A DNA stretch of 64,000 bases from Ruminococcus sp. (lineage in GTDB: Bacteria; Bacillota; Clostridia; Oscillospirales; Ruminococcaceae), in the NCBI GenBank assembly GCA_017525915.1, contig JAFXSC010000012.1:124001-188000 (forward strand), in the 5' to 3' direction. The notes beneath the pieces are model-generated. The model saw only the letters and a program-made list of their open reading frames with translations. It was not told where the DNA came from and did not search any database. Below are positions 17,822-26,526 of the stretch, piece by piece. Numbering within the stretch: position 1 is the stretch's first letter; each line of letters starts with the position of its first letter. Both the position numbers and the translations under genes were made by a program.

Positions 17822-20377
17822 TTACTTAGCCTTGAACTCAGCCTCTGTGATGAGATTGAGCTTGTACTTCTGAATCTTAAGAGCATCCTTGTTTGTGATA
17901 CCGTCGCCGTTGTTCTCAACGTCGCCGTTCTTCTCGCCCTTGTCAGTGATACCTTCAGTAGCTCCCTTGCCGTACTTGTCAGGGTTGCCGATAGACTGCA
18001 TGATGAGTACAGCATCAGCCATGTTAACCTGACCGTCGCAGTTAGCATCGCCCCAGAGACCGTCCTCATCTTCACCAGTAGAAGAAGAAGGATCGGGATC
18101 TGTATCAGCAATCGGCTTAACATCAGGATAGAGGAGAGCCATTCCGCCGTATGCCATGATAGCATCACCCATATGCCAGAATCTGTGGAGCTTGAACTCG
18201 TAGTCCTCGATGTTGATCTTGCCGTCGCCGTTGTTATCCTTAACGGTGAAGCCGTTCATATCCTTACCGTTCTGGTAAGCCTCAGCCTCCTGATACATCT
18301 TGTCATTCTTGTAGGACTCACGAATAGAACTGAATGTTGCATTCTGACCGAGCTTGGAGCCGTCAGGCATTGTGCCGGTATATGTAGAAGGAATGTAAAC
18401 GGGCTCAGTGAATACTCTCTTGAGGCTTCCGTTGTGATCCTTGAATGCGATACCGATATCGTCACGGCCCTTGTTGTACTGAGCAGAGAGGAGACGGTTA
18501 GCAAGGTAGAGGCCCTTTTCAGCTACTGTTGAGCCTTCTTCTGTTGCATACTTGGAATCAACCTTGTTAGCAGCAGCATAGTAGATAAGTGTATTACAGA
18601 GTGAGGATACGCATCCGATATCTCCCTGGCCGTAGCCGGTGATTGTGCACTTGAGCTTGGAATTAGCGCTCTCGCTGTATGTCTTGGACCATGTGTCAGG
18701 AGCAACTGAGTAGTCAGTATCGTCCTTGCCCCAGTCAAGGCTTGACGGGATACAGTAATCGAACTTGTTGCCGTCCTTGTCAGTGTAATTGAAGTGAGTA
18801 TTCTCTTCGAACCAGCCGATCCATCTCTCAAGGAGCTTCTCAAGAGCTGTCTTGAGGTCGAGTCCACCGAACTTGATATCTGTAGCCTTATCGCCGTTAA
18901 CGCAAACGTCGTAGTAAAGCTCAGCAAGACGCTGTGTAGACCATACCTGGTTACCGATCCAGTGGTTTGAACCCGGGTCAGCGTATACAGGGTGCGGAAC
19001 GTATACCATGTCATAGAATGTCGGGTAACCGTCCGGATACTTCTCATAACGGCCTCTGTAAGAGTTTGTACAGCCGCCTGCGAAAGGACCGTCAACAGAC
19101 TGGAGCCACTGGTACATTTCGATCTGTCTCTGGAGAGACTTCTTATAGTCTGAAGTAGCTACATCGCCTGAAGCCATACCTGCATTGAGCTTTGTGTCAT
19201 AGATAAGACCGTAAGCAGCAAGAGGATTCTGGTAGAACTGATGTGAATGTGAGCATCCGATCTGCCAAGCCCAGTCATAGTGACCGCCGTAGAATGTATC
19301 GAGAGCTCCGCCCCATGATGTATACCAAGCCATGAGGAAGTGCTGGCTCTCAAGACCGGAAGACTCAGTGTGGATATCCTGGCAGCCGATCTTCTTGTAG
19401 TACTTATCGAACATATCGTTACGGCACTGGTCACCCATCTTACCAGCAAGGGCAGATACGTCGCCTGTGTCAACTTCGTAACGGTTTGCAAAGTAAACAG
19501 CCTGGATAGCACGGTCCTCAGCGTCAGGAGCGTTTGTGAACGCATACTGCTCAGGAACGTTGCTTCCGTTGAAGATGCCCTTGATACCGGAATCCTTATT
19601 ACCGTAAACGAGCTCTTCTATACACGGATGAGGAACAGTCTCGAAACAAGACTCCTGCTCACCACGCTGGAATGTATTGATGAATGTGAACTTGCCTGTG
19701 CCGGCACCAGGTGTGCCGCCGCCGAAGCCATACCAGTCATCAACGTCAGCGAGCCAGTGCATGAGGTAGTAGCCCTTGTCGCTGCCGTATGTACCCTTGA
19801 AGGACTCATACAGGGGGTTGATAGCCTCAGCGCCTGCGCCCTCTACCTGCTTTGCAGGATAAGAGCTCGGGAGATCCTCTTCGTTAGCAGCATCAGCCTT
19901 GAGCCTCTGCTGTGTCCAGATTGTCTCATACTCGATATCTGTTCTTCCTGAAGCCTTTGACCAGCCAGGGATGATAGCCTCAAGGGTATTCCAAGCCTTC
20001 TTGAGGTCGTTAGAGCCTGAGATAACGCCCTTCTTTACGAGTACATCGTGCATTGAAGCCATCCATACGATGTAGGACATAGCCTCAGATGTTGTCTCAT
20101 GACCGTAGTCAGGAGCCTCAACTACCATTGTTTCAACAGCGTGGTAAGGGATACCGAAAGATTCGCCGTTTGTCTGGCTGCTGAGGTAGCCGTTCTGAAC
20201 ACCGTTTGTTACAACGTCGTCATAAAGTGAAGAGAACATTGTAGCATAAGACTCATTTGCCTTGTTCTCGGTAGCGTACTCAGTAGCAGCACTTGCAAAC
20301 GAAGGAATAACAGCGGTAGCTGTCATGCCAGCGGCGAGAATTCCAGCAACGAGAGCCTTGTTCTTTTTGCTTATCAT
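17822..20377 (-). CDS. Cellulosomal GH48 cellulase with C-terminal dockerin
   Basis: 851 residues from ATG 20377 (GAGAGGGG ten bases upstream). The frame stays open to 20620, but that part lies in the leader downstream of the promoter. Signal peptide 1-30 (cut after SFASA). Catalytic GH48 domain about 35-745: E87 and E98 in VEAPDYGHETTSEA match the two active-site glutamates of Cel48F, E98 being the predicted proton donor. An Asp/Ser linker (DTDPDPSSSTGEDED) leads to the dockerin (770-851) with two calcium loops, GDANCDGQVNMAD and GDVENNGDGITNKD. GH48 is a processive enzyme acting on crystalline cellulose from reducing ends. It is monocistronic with its own promoter and terminator. Confidence 0.96.
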   Translation of the reverse strand: MISKKNKALVAGILAAGMTATAVIPSFASAATEYATENKANESYATMFSSLYDDVVTNGVQNGYLSSQTNGESFGIPYHAVETMVVEAPDYGHETTSEAMSYIVWMASMHDVLVKKGVISGSNDLKKAWNTLEAIIPGWSKASGRTDIEYETIWTQQRLKADAANEEDLPSSYPAKQVEGAGAEAINPLYESFKGTYGSDKGYYLMHWLADVDDWYGFGGGTPGAGTGKFTFINTFQRGEQESCFETVPHPCIEELVYGNKDSGIKGIFNGSNVPEQYAFTNAPDAEDRAIQAVYFANRYEVDTGDVSALAGKMGDQCRNDMFDKYYKKIGCQDIHTESSGLESQHFLMAWYTSWGGALDTFYGGHYDWAWQIGCSHSHQFYQNPLAAYGLIYDTKLNAGMASGDVATSDYKKSLQRQIEMYQWLQSVDGPFAGGCTNSYRGRYEKYPDGYPTFYDMVYVPHPVYADPGSNHWIGNQVWSTQRLAELYYDVCVNGDKATDIKFGGLDLKTALEKLLERWIGWFEENTHFNYTDKDGNKFDYCIPSSLDWGKDDTDYSVAPDTWSKTYSESANSKLKCTITGYGQGDIGCVSSLCNTLIYYAAANKVDSKYATEEGSTVAEKGLYLANRLLSAQYNKGRDDIGIAFKDHNGSLKRVFTEPVYIPSTYTGTMPDGSKLGQNATFSSIRESYKNDKMYQEAEAYQNGKDMNGFTVKDNNGDGKINIEDYEFKLHRFWHMGDAIMAYGGMALLYPDVKPIADTDPDPSSSTGEDEDGLWGDANCDGQVNMADAVLIMQSIGNPDKYGKGATEGITDKGEKNGDVENNGDGITNKDALKIQKYKLNLITEAEFKAK

Positions 20378-20530
20378 TTGATTTTTACCCCTCTCATAAA
20401 ATATTTTTTGGTTTATAAAGCGGTTTGAAAATGGAGATACCGCTCCCCAGGAGGAACGGTGTGCACCGGAGCGCACGATGTGTGCAGTTTCACGAAGCAT
20501 ACACACAATTCTCAAACTATTTTCAAGATA

Positions 20531-20559
20531 ATTATATTCTACATTCCCCTTTCTGTCAA
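20531..20559 (-). promoter_or_regulatory. Consensus promoter of the GH48 gene
   Basis: Minus strand TTGACA, 17 bases, TATAAT, a perfect housekeeping-sigma promoter. The transcript would start near 20524 and carry a leader of about 147 bases. That leader holds hairpin-forming sequence (TGTGTATG with GCACACA, and CGTTCC with GGGGAGCG). High expression is expected. Confidence 0.85.
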
Positions 20560-20956
20560 CAGTTTCCGGTCTTTTAAGTATAACGCCGGAGAGATTTTGG
20601 TGCAATGCACACATAAGCAAATTCTTTTTTGTACATTTTGCCTACCCGTCCCGAAACGCTCAAAACCGGCTTGTTAACAATTTATGAACAGACAGTTATA
20701 TTTAACTTTATGCTTCAACATTCATCTCCTGCACAATTGTTTTTCACATAAATCACACACTCAGGCATTATTATTTAGTTGCTTGTCATCACCTGCAAGC
20801 TGCCGAACTAACAGTCAGCTTCTCCGATTTAACAATTTGTTCATCAAATGTTCATGAAATGTTCACATTAATCTGAGATAATGAAATAGTGTGTTTTATC
20901 GCAGGGCTCTCCTGCGCTGCATCTGCACTATATTATAATATGGAAAGGAGCAGCTC
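20560..20956. promoter_or_regulatory. Intergenic region between GH48 and ABC operon, with GTTCA iterons
   Basis: About 400 bases without a gene. Three GTTCA units stand exactly 11 bases apart (starting 20839, 20850, 20861; consensus ATGTTCATGAA), one per helix turn on one DNA face. They end just before GATAAT (20877-20882), a -10 candidate for the ABC operon without a clear -35. CGCAGG and CCTGCG make a small hairpin at 20900-20916. This layout suits a regulator of the ABC operon; the regulator is unknown. Confidence 0.45.
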
Positions 20957-22000
20957 ATGATTACTATTGAAAATCTTACAAAGTATTACGGCACCAACCG
21001 TGCTGTCAATGATATAAGCTTTACAATAAACGATAATGAGATACTCGGATTTCTCGGACCCAACGGTGCCGGTAAATCCACAACCATGAATATGATAACC
21101 GGTTATCTTCCTATGTCCGCCGGAAAGGTCATGATAAACGGCATCGACATCTCCCGCGACCCCGTAAAGGCCAAGCGTGATATCGGCTATCTCCCCGAGA
21201 TACCGCCGGTTTACCCCGATATGAAGGTCAAGGAATACCTCAGCTTCTGTGCCGGACTGAAGCGTGTCCCCTTCGGTCAGCGACGCGACGAGATCGAGAG
21301 GGTAATGAAGCTCCTCAGCATCACCGATGTAAAGGGCAAGCTAATCCACAACCTCTCTAAAGGTTACAAGCAGCGTGTCGGCTTCGCACAGGCACTCCTC
21401 GGCGACCCGAAGTTCCTCATACTCGACGAGCCGACTGTCGGACTTGACCCAAATCAGGTTGTCGAGGTCAGAAACATCATCCGAAGCCTCAAAAAGAACC
21501 ACTCCGTCATTTTCAGCTCGCATATTCTCAGCGAGGTCAGCGAGGTCTGTGACCGCGTAGTTATCATAAACAAAGGCGACATACGCGCTATCGACACTAT
21601 CGAGAACCTCGAAAAGTCCTTCGCAACAGGACTTGTCCTCCACATCAAGGTCAAGGGCGACAAGACCGCTGCCGCTTCGATAATCGAACTCGCACCCGGT
21701 GTAACGGAACTCATCGACATAACCGACGAAGGAAGCGGCATAACCTCCTTCACCGTTCAGCTTGAAGGCGATGCCGACGAGATACGCGGCAATGTCATGT
21801 CCGAGCTGCTGAAAAACGGTCTGACCATACTCGAGATATTCACAGACCGTCCGAACCTCGAAAACGTATTCATCGAGCTCATTAACCGTCCCGTGCAGAA
21901 AAGCAGTCTGAAGGAACTGCTTGATGAGATCACTCCCACAGAAGATTCCGCGGACGATGAAACGGACGATCCCGCCGACGACTCAAAGGAGGAAAGCTGA
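20957..22000 (+). CDS. ABC transporter ATP-binding protein (Gld-like)
   Basis: 347 residues. Walker A FLGPNGAGKSTTMNM near residue 35-49, signature LSKGYKQRVGFAQA near 135, Walker B FLILDEPTVGLDP near 155, switch His in FSSHILSEV. About 110 residues follow the ATPase core and end in an acidic tail (TEDSADDETDDPADDSKEE). AAGGAG precedes the ATG. First gene of a four-gene unit whose other members are a permease, a GldG-like protein and a DUF4340 protein. This composition resembles Gld-type ABC exporters; the substrate is unknown and gliding is not implied. Confidence 0.9.
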   Translation: MITIENLTKYYGTNRAVNDISFTINDNEILGFLGPNGAGKSTTMNMITGYLPMSAGKVMINGIDISRDPVKAKRDIGYLPEIPPVYPDMKVKEYLSFCAGLKRVPFGQRRDEIERVMKLLSITDVKGKLIHNLSKGYKQRVGFAQALLGDPKFLILDEPTVGLDPNQVVEVRNIIRSLKKNHSVIFSSHILSEVSEVCDRVVIINKGDIRAIDTIENLEKSFATGLVLHIKVKGDKTAAASIIELAPGVTELIDITDEGSGITSFTVQLEGDADEIRGNVMSELLKNGLTILEIFTDRPNLENVFIELINRPVQKSSLKELLDEITPTEDSADDETDDPADDSKEES

Positions 22001-22001
22001 G

Positions 22002-22733
22002 ATGTTTCCTATTTATAAAAAGGAGCTGCACTCGTTCTTCTGTACGCCGTTCGCGTACACTATCACGACCCTGTTCCTGCTCCTGTTCACTTACATGATA
22101 TCCACAAAGGTGGCAAACCTTGAGACCAACATAGCGATCTTCTCTTACACCGAGATATTCTATAAGGTCATTTTCTACTTTATATTCCTCATCCCTATCA
22201 TGACCATGCGTACATTTGCTGACGAGAGAAAATTCGGCACCGAGGTACTGCTCCTCACCTCGCCGGTAAGCGTACTGAAAATAGTTATCGGCAAGTTCCT
22301 CGCAACCGTAACAGTATTCCTTTTCATGATCTCCGGAACTGCCATTTTCCCCATAATCACCGCTAAATACGGCAATGTCGTATACAGCCAGCTCACCTGT
22401 GCCTACATAGGCTTCTTCCTCTGGGGAACGATGTTCATATGCGTTGGTATGCTCATTTCCTCCATGACCGAGAACTCTGTAATCGCTGCGATCATCGGAG
22501 AGCTGATAATGTTCGCATTCGTCTTCCTCGACGACTTTGCGCGTACAGGCTTCATCGCTCAGTACCCCAAGCTCCAGTCCGTGCTCATGGCCTTCGCGGC
22601 ACAGCCGAGATTCTCTTACTTCTCTGCCGGCTTCATAAGGCTCTCAGACATAGTATTCTTTATATCCGCAATATTTGTCCTTCTCTCATGGACATACATC
22701 TCCATTGAGAAGAGACGCTGGAAGAGAGGTTAA
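22002..22733 (+). CDS. ABC transporter permease (Gld-like)
   Basis: 243 residues from ATG 22002, with AAGGAGG nine bases upstream inside the end of the ATPase gene. About six membrane spans (for example FAYTITTLFLLLFTYMI, VIFYFIFLIPIMTM, IIGELIMFAFVFLDD). The block RTFADERKFGTEVLLLTSP after span two is typical of ABC-2-type exporters of this family. It should form the membrane part with the upstream ATPase. Confidence 0.88.
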   Translation: MFPIYKKELHSFFCTPFAYTITTLFLLLFTYMISTKVANLETNIAIFSYTEIFYKVIFYFIFLIPIMTMRTFADERKFGTEVLLLTSPVSVLKIVIGKFLATVTVFLFMISGTAIFPIITAKYGNVVYSQLTCAYIGFFLWGTMFICVGMLISSMTENSVIAAIIGELIMFAFVFLDDFARTGFIAQYPKLQSVLMAFAAQPRFSYFSAGFIRLSDIVFFISAIFVLLSWTYISIEKRRWKRG

Positions 22734-22737
22734 TGCC

Positions 22738-24276
22738 GTGAAGAACAAAAAGAAATTCAATTTTTCCGGTATCGTAGCCTTTGTGTGTGCTGTACTCGTA
22801 CTCCTCATTTTCGTTCCGGTCAACCTCATTGCAACTTACCGCGACAAAGTCTTCGATATGACCCCTTCAAAGCAGTACACCCTTGATTCAAGGACAAAGG
22901 AACTGCTTGATGATACCTCCGACAAGAACATCGAGATCTACTGTATGTGGGAGAAGCTCCAGCTCCTCCAGGACAACCCCGAGCTCCTCGCTCTCTATCA
23001 CACGCTCACCGAGCTCAAGTCAAGGGACAACATCTCCGTTACCTGCTTTATCCCCGATGAAGACCCTGACCTTGCCCGCTCACTCGACCCCAACGGCGTT
23101 CTCGGCATCTCTCAGGGCGATATCTTCGTAAAGTGCGGAGATGTCATCAAGCGTATCCAGAACGACAAGGTATATGTCAGGTCAGGTCCGAACGGCGAGA
23201 TGAGAGAATACGCCGGTGAAGACCTCATCGCAGGCGCTATCAAGACCTGCACCTCCGGTTCGCTCCCGACTATTTACTTCCTTACAGGCCACGGCGAAAA
23301 GAGCGTGAACGACGCTTACAGCTTCTACGCCAATCAGATAAAGTACGACAACTATTCGGTTGCCGAGCTCAATCTCGACGAGGCAGGTGCGATCCCCGGA
23401 AATACCGCTTCGATCTGGCTCGTTGGTCCTCAGAATGACATTACTGCCAAGGAAGCCGATATGCTCATCGGATTCCTCGGGAACGGCGGCTCTGTTGCGA
23501 TTCTTGCAGGTCCTTCCGAGACCGAGGGACGTTTCCGCAACCTCGAAAAGGTGCTCTCAAAATACGGCATCGAGCTCGACTACGACATAGTTTCCGAGAC
23601 TTACAGCGCAAGCCAGCTCAGAGACCATGACGGAACCCAGAACCCCAATTACTTCCGTGCCGAGCTCACCAATCTTGACAAAGACAGCTTCCCCGACCTT
23701 CCCGTCCAGCTCAACGAAGACCTAATGGCTCTGGTAGACAAGGGATACTTCATAAGCGGTATTTTCAATGCACGAAGCATCGGTGTTCTCCCCGAAGATC
23801 AGTATGACGCTACACGCATCGAGGTAGCTTCTGCATTCCATACCTCTGGCACATATGCAATTGACCCCAATAAATATACCCACACCACCCTGTGCAAACC
23901 TATGGGAGGCGACGCTACTACTGCCGAGAATGCCGAGAAGAACCTCAGCGGCGCTGACTTTGATCTCGACCTTGCGGCTTACGCCTATGACAGGATCTCC
24001 GGCGGCAAGCTCTTCGTCATCGGCTCAAACGATCTCATCGACCCCGACTATATGCCGGCTGCCGGGTATGTAACAACACAGCTCGTCATAATGGTAAATA
24101 CATGGCTCTATAACACCGATGTCGAGATGGGCCTCGGCAACAAGGCTAACGCTTACGACACTATGAATTTCAAGAGTGCCAAGGAAGCCAAGCGCGTAAT
24201 GGCGCTTACAACCATACTCCCCGGTACTATCATGGTATTCGGCATACTGGTATGGCTCAAGAGGAGATACGCATAA
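22738..24276 (+). CDS. GldG-like ABC-type auxiliary protein
   Basis: 512 residues from GTG 22738 (GAGAGG nine bases before; no closer in-frame ATG fits). One N-terminal span (IVAFVCAVLVLLIFVPVNLIA), a large extracytoplasmic domain and a C-terminal span (VMALTTILPGTIMVFGILVW). The block YFLTGHGEKSVND and the region NGGSVAILAGPSE fit the ABC-type uncharacterised transport family (PF09822). Probably an extracytoplasmic partner of the exporter. The stop overlaps the next start as TAATG. Confidence 0.82.
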   Translation: MKNKKKFNFSGIVAFVCAVLVLLIFVPVNLIATYRDKVFDMTPSKQYTLDSRTKELLDDTSDKNIEIYCMWEKLQLLQDNPELLALYHTLTELKSRDNISVTCFIPDEDPDLARSLDPNGVLGISQGDIFVKCGDVIKRIQNDKVYVRSGPNGEMREYAGEDLIAGAIKTCTSGSLPTIYFLTGHGEKSVNDAYSFYANQIKYDNYSVAELNLDEAGAIPGNTASIWLVGPQNDITAKEADMLIGFLGNGGSVAILAGPSETEGRFRNLEKVLSKYGIELDYDIVSETYSASQLRDHDGTQNPNYFRAELTNLDKDSFPDLPVQLNEDLMALVDKGYFISGIFNARSIGVLPEDQYDATRIEVASAFHTSGTYAIDPNKYTHTTLCKPMGGDATTAENAEKNLSGADFDLDLAAYAYDRISGGKLFVIGSNDLIDPDYMPAAGYVTTQLVIMVNTWLYNTDVEMGLGNKANAYDTMNFKSAKEAKRVMALTTILPGTIMVFGILVWLKRRYA

Positions 24277-25664
24277 TGAAAAGACCAATTGCAGCACTTG
24301 CGGTGCTTGTGATAGCTGCCGGAGTTTCGGTCGGATCCTTCATCGCCGTCAAGGACAAGAAGGACAAGGACGATAAGGCTGCCGCTGAAAAGGCTGCCGA
24401 TAATTACCTGTTCAGCTTTGACAGCTCAGCGATAAACAAGGCTAAGTTCACCTGTCCGGACGGCGAATTCACTGCCGAGCTCATTGATTCCGAGTGGAAG
24501 CTCACTTCCGGCGGTTCTTTTACGCTCGATCAGGACTATGTAAAGAACGTCTGCATATATCTGTCCACGCTCAAAGCCGATACGAGCTTTGCCAGGGACG
24601 AGAGCAAGCTCGCCTCCTACGGTCTCAACGATGCCGGAACTATCGAGCTTTACAGCGATGACGAGACTTACAGTCTCAGCATCGGCGGCATCAGTCCCAC
24701 AAATGATTACTACTATATCACCGTTGACGGAAGGGACAGGGTCTATGCGATAAGCTCGCTTTTCGGAAGCGTTCTCAAAACGAATATGTCCCTTCTCGTT
24801 GACAAGAAACTCGTTCCCTACGATGATTACAGCGTTGCCGAGATAAAGGTCAGCAAGGGCAGGGACGTGCTCTATGATCTGACATTTGACAAGGATAAGG
24901 GCACATGGTCGCTCCCGGAAAAGTATTCCGCACTCCCCTTCAACCAGTCCGAGGCTGAGTCAACACTGACCGTTCTCACCAGAGTTACCGCCTATTCCGA
25001 CGGCTACCGCGAGACCTCGCCTGCCGACCTTTCGGTGTACGGTCTGAAGGATCCGCCCTTTACAGCTGTTATCACAGGTCTTGACGGCTCAACGAGAACT
25101 CTCCTCCTCAACCCCGATTACGACGTCCAGAACGGCTGCACGAGCGTTTACACAAAGGAGACGGATCAGGTGATACTCTTCCCGACCATCGACCTTACAC
25201 TCATTAAGAAAACCGACTTCTCCTTCATCACAAGGAGCGTTTCAAATGTGACATATGCCGATATCAACGCCCTCGACCTCACCATCGGAGAAGATGTCAA
25301 GGCTCAGATCGCAATTGATACCGAAAACCAGAAGGGTACCTGCAACGGAAAGGAGTTCAGCCTCAGCGACAGTACAGTCAAGCTCCAGCTCCAGAATCTT
25401 GTAGGTTCTATCGGAAGTGAAAAGATCGACGCGATAGACCTTTCCGCCTCCCCCGAGCTCAAAGACCCGGTGCTCACCGCGGTATTCACCAGAAAAGAAG
25501 GCGGCACTCTCACCTGCCAGTTCACAGAAGCAGGCAATGACCTCTACTATGTTTTCATCGACGGCAAGTTCAACGGCGCTCTGACAGGCAAGGACAACCT
25601 CAGCGGAAAGAATTCCATAAGCTATTTCTACGACGAATTCCTTGTCGCAGCAGATATGAAATAA
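24276..25664 (+). CDS. DUF4340 domain-containing membrane-anchored protein
   Basis: 462 residues from ATG 24276, overlapping the previous stop. N-terminal anchor (MKRPIAALAVLVIAAGVSVG), then a Lys/Asp-rich stretch and a long extracytoplasmic part of repeated beta-type segments (DLSVYGLKDPPFTAVITGLD; LASYGLNDAGTIELYSDDE) typical of DUF4340. Family members occur with GldG-like proteins; the molecular role is unknown. Last gene of the ABC unit. Confidence 0.82.
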   Translation: MKRPIAALAVLVIAAGVSVGSFIAVKDKKDKDDKAAAEKAADNYLFSFDSSAINKAKFTCPDGEFTAELIDSEWKLTSGGSFTLDQDYVKNVCIYLSTLKADTSFARDESKLASYGLNDAGTIELYSDDETYSLSIGGISPTNDYYYITVDGRDRVYAISSLFGSVLKTNMSLLVDKKLVPYDDYSVAEIKVSKGRDVLYDLTFDKDKGTWSLPEKYSALPFNQSEAESTLTVLTRVTAYSDGYRETSPADLSVYGLKDPPFTAVITGLDGSTRTLLLNPDYDVQNGCTSVYTKETDQVILFPTIDLTLIKKTDFSFITRSVSNVTYADINALDLTIGEDVKAQIAIDTENQKGTCNGKEFSLSDSTVKLQLQNLVGSIGSEKIDAIDLSASPELKDPVLTAVFTRKEGGTLTCQFTEAGNDLYYVFIDGKFNGALTGKDNLSGKNSISYFYDEFLVAADMK

Positions 25665-25667
25665 CAA

Positions 25668-25702
25668 AATGGCAGTATCATTCGATACTGCCATTATTAT
25701 TT
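25668..25702. terminator. Bidirectional terminator after DUF4340 gene
   Basis: AATGGCAGTATC and GATACTGCCATT form a 12-bp stem with a 4-base loop (25668-25695). It is followed by ATTATTT on the plus strand; on the minus strand TTTGTT follows. It would also end transcription from the convergent small genes. Confidence 0.75.
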
Positions 25703-25719
25703 GACGAAAAATCCTTATT

Positions 25720-25818
25720 CTAATTAGATACTTGTAGGCTGACGCCCAGCCCACAGTTATCACCTTTTTTTAAAAGCTGAGTCATGAGAAGATAGTAACG
25801 CTCCGTATTATTTTGCAT
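25720..25818 (-). CDS. Possible 32-residue ORF coupled to the zinc-ribbon gene
   Basis: ATG 25818 lies inside the end of the upstream gene (11-base overlap) and the frame runs to TAG at 25720. Sequence begins MQNNTERYYLLMTQLLKKGD and ends GVSLQVSN. There is no separate ribosome site, so it would rely on coupling. It could equally be a 3' remnant of a decayed gene. No family recognised. Confidence 0.3.
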   Translation of the reverse strand: MQNNTERYYLLMTQLLKKGDNCGLGVSLQVSN

Positions 25819-26317
25819 TTTTCGATACACGATAGGCGTGTATTCCTGAAACAAGCATAGAAACAGCTCCAATCATCAAAACATAATATCCCGAACCTTT
25901 AACTATATACACTTTGTTATCATCGAACGAGCTCCATTCAAATACCGCCATAAGGACACTAAGAATGCCTACTGTTACGAAACCGACATACTTCCGTTTC
26001 AAGGCAAACATCAGTGCAAGTGCTGAAAGGAGCACAACGAACACTCCATCAGATTCAAAACCGTCAAGCAGCTTAACGGATACTGATACTCCATGCACAG
26101 GCACACTCGCCCAAGTCAGTAGACAAGAGATAAAGAACACTGCTGTTGCACACAAGCACAAAATAGCAGGCACGTCCAACTGTTCGGTGCTGAGGTTATG
26201 ATTATTCGTGTTTTCCTCAACATTCCGGATATCATTACCAAGGTCTGTCGCCGCACCGCAGTTCTGGCAAAATTTTTCTCCGTCATATAAAGAATTTCCG
26301 CAGTATTTGCAAAACAT
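25808..26317 (-). CDS. Zinc-ribbon membrane protein
   Basis: 169 residues from ATG 26317 behind GGAGTGATTAT. Longer frames start upstream but lack a ribosome site. N-terminal zinc ribbon MFCKYCGNSLYDGEKFCQNC gives two CXXC pairs. Then a polar linker and four predicted spans (AILCLCATAVFFISCLLTW; VFVVLLSALALMFAL; VGFVTVGILSVLMAVF; YVLMIGAVSMLVSGI). Such proteins are common in Clostridia and unassigned. Confidence 0.8.
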   Translation of the reverse strand: MFCKYCGNSLYDGEKFCQNCGAATDLGNDIRNVEENTNNHNLSTEQLDVPAILCLCATAVFFISCLLTWASVPVHGVSVSVKLLDGFESDGVFVVLLSALALMFALKRKYVGFVTVGILSVLMAVFEWSSFDDNKVYIVKGSGYYVLMIGAVSMLVSGIHAYRVSKNAK

Positions 26318-26496
26318 ATAATCACTCCTATGGCGCATCAAAAGCAGATACGCTCCGATTTTGTTAGTAACATTATAACATAAAAAAAAAAAAACAAGTG
26401 AATATTTGTGAATATTGTTTGACAGCATTGAATTTCATGCATCTGCACAACCACAGTCTTTTGATTTGTAAGGCTTGCACAATATTTGTCAAATAC

Positions 26497-26524
26497 AAAA
26501 GGGACGTGAAACACGTCCCTTTTT
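26497..26524. terminator. Terminator after DUF1846 gene
   Basis: AAAGGGACGTG and CACGTCCCTTT form an 11-bp stem with loop AAA. On the minus strand it is followed by TTTTGTATTTG, and it stands directly after the stop of the minus-strand gene. Confidence 0.85.
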
Positions 26525-26526
26525 GT

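Noticed and set aside
20378..20620. N-terminal extension of the GH48 frame
   Set aside because: It precedes the signal peptide and crosses the consensus promoter at 20531-20559; the ribosome site points to ATG 20377.
20934..20939. TATAAT just before the ABC ATPase gene
   Set aside because: No -35 at any usual spacing, and transcription would start within the ribosome site.
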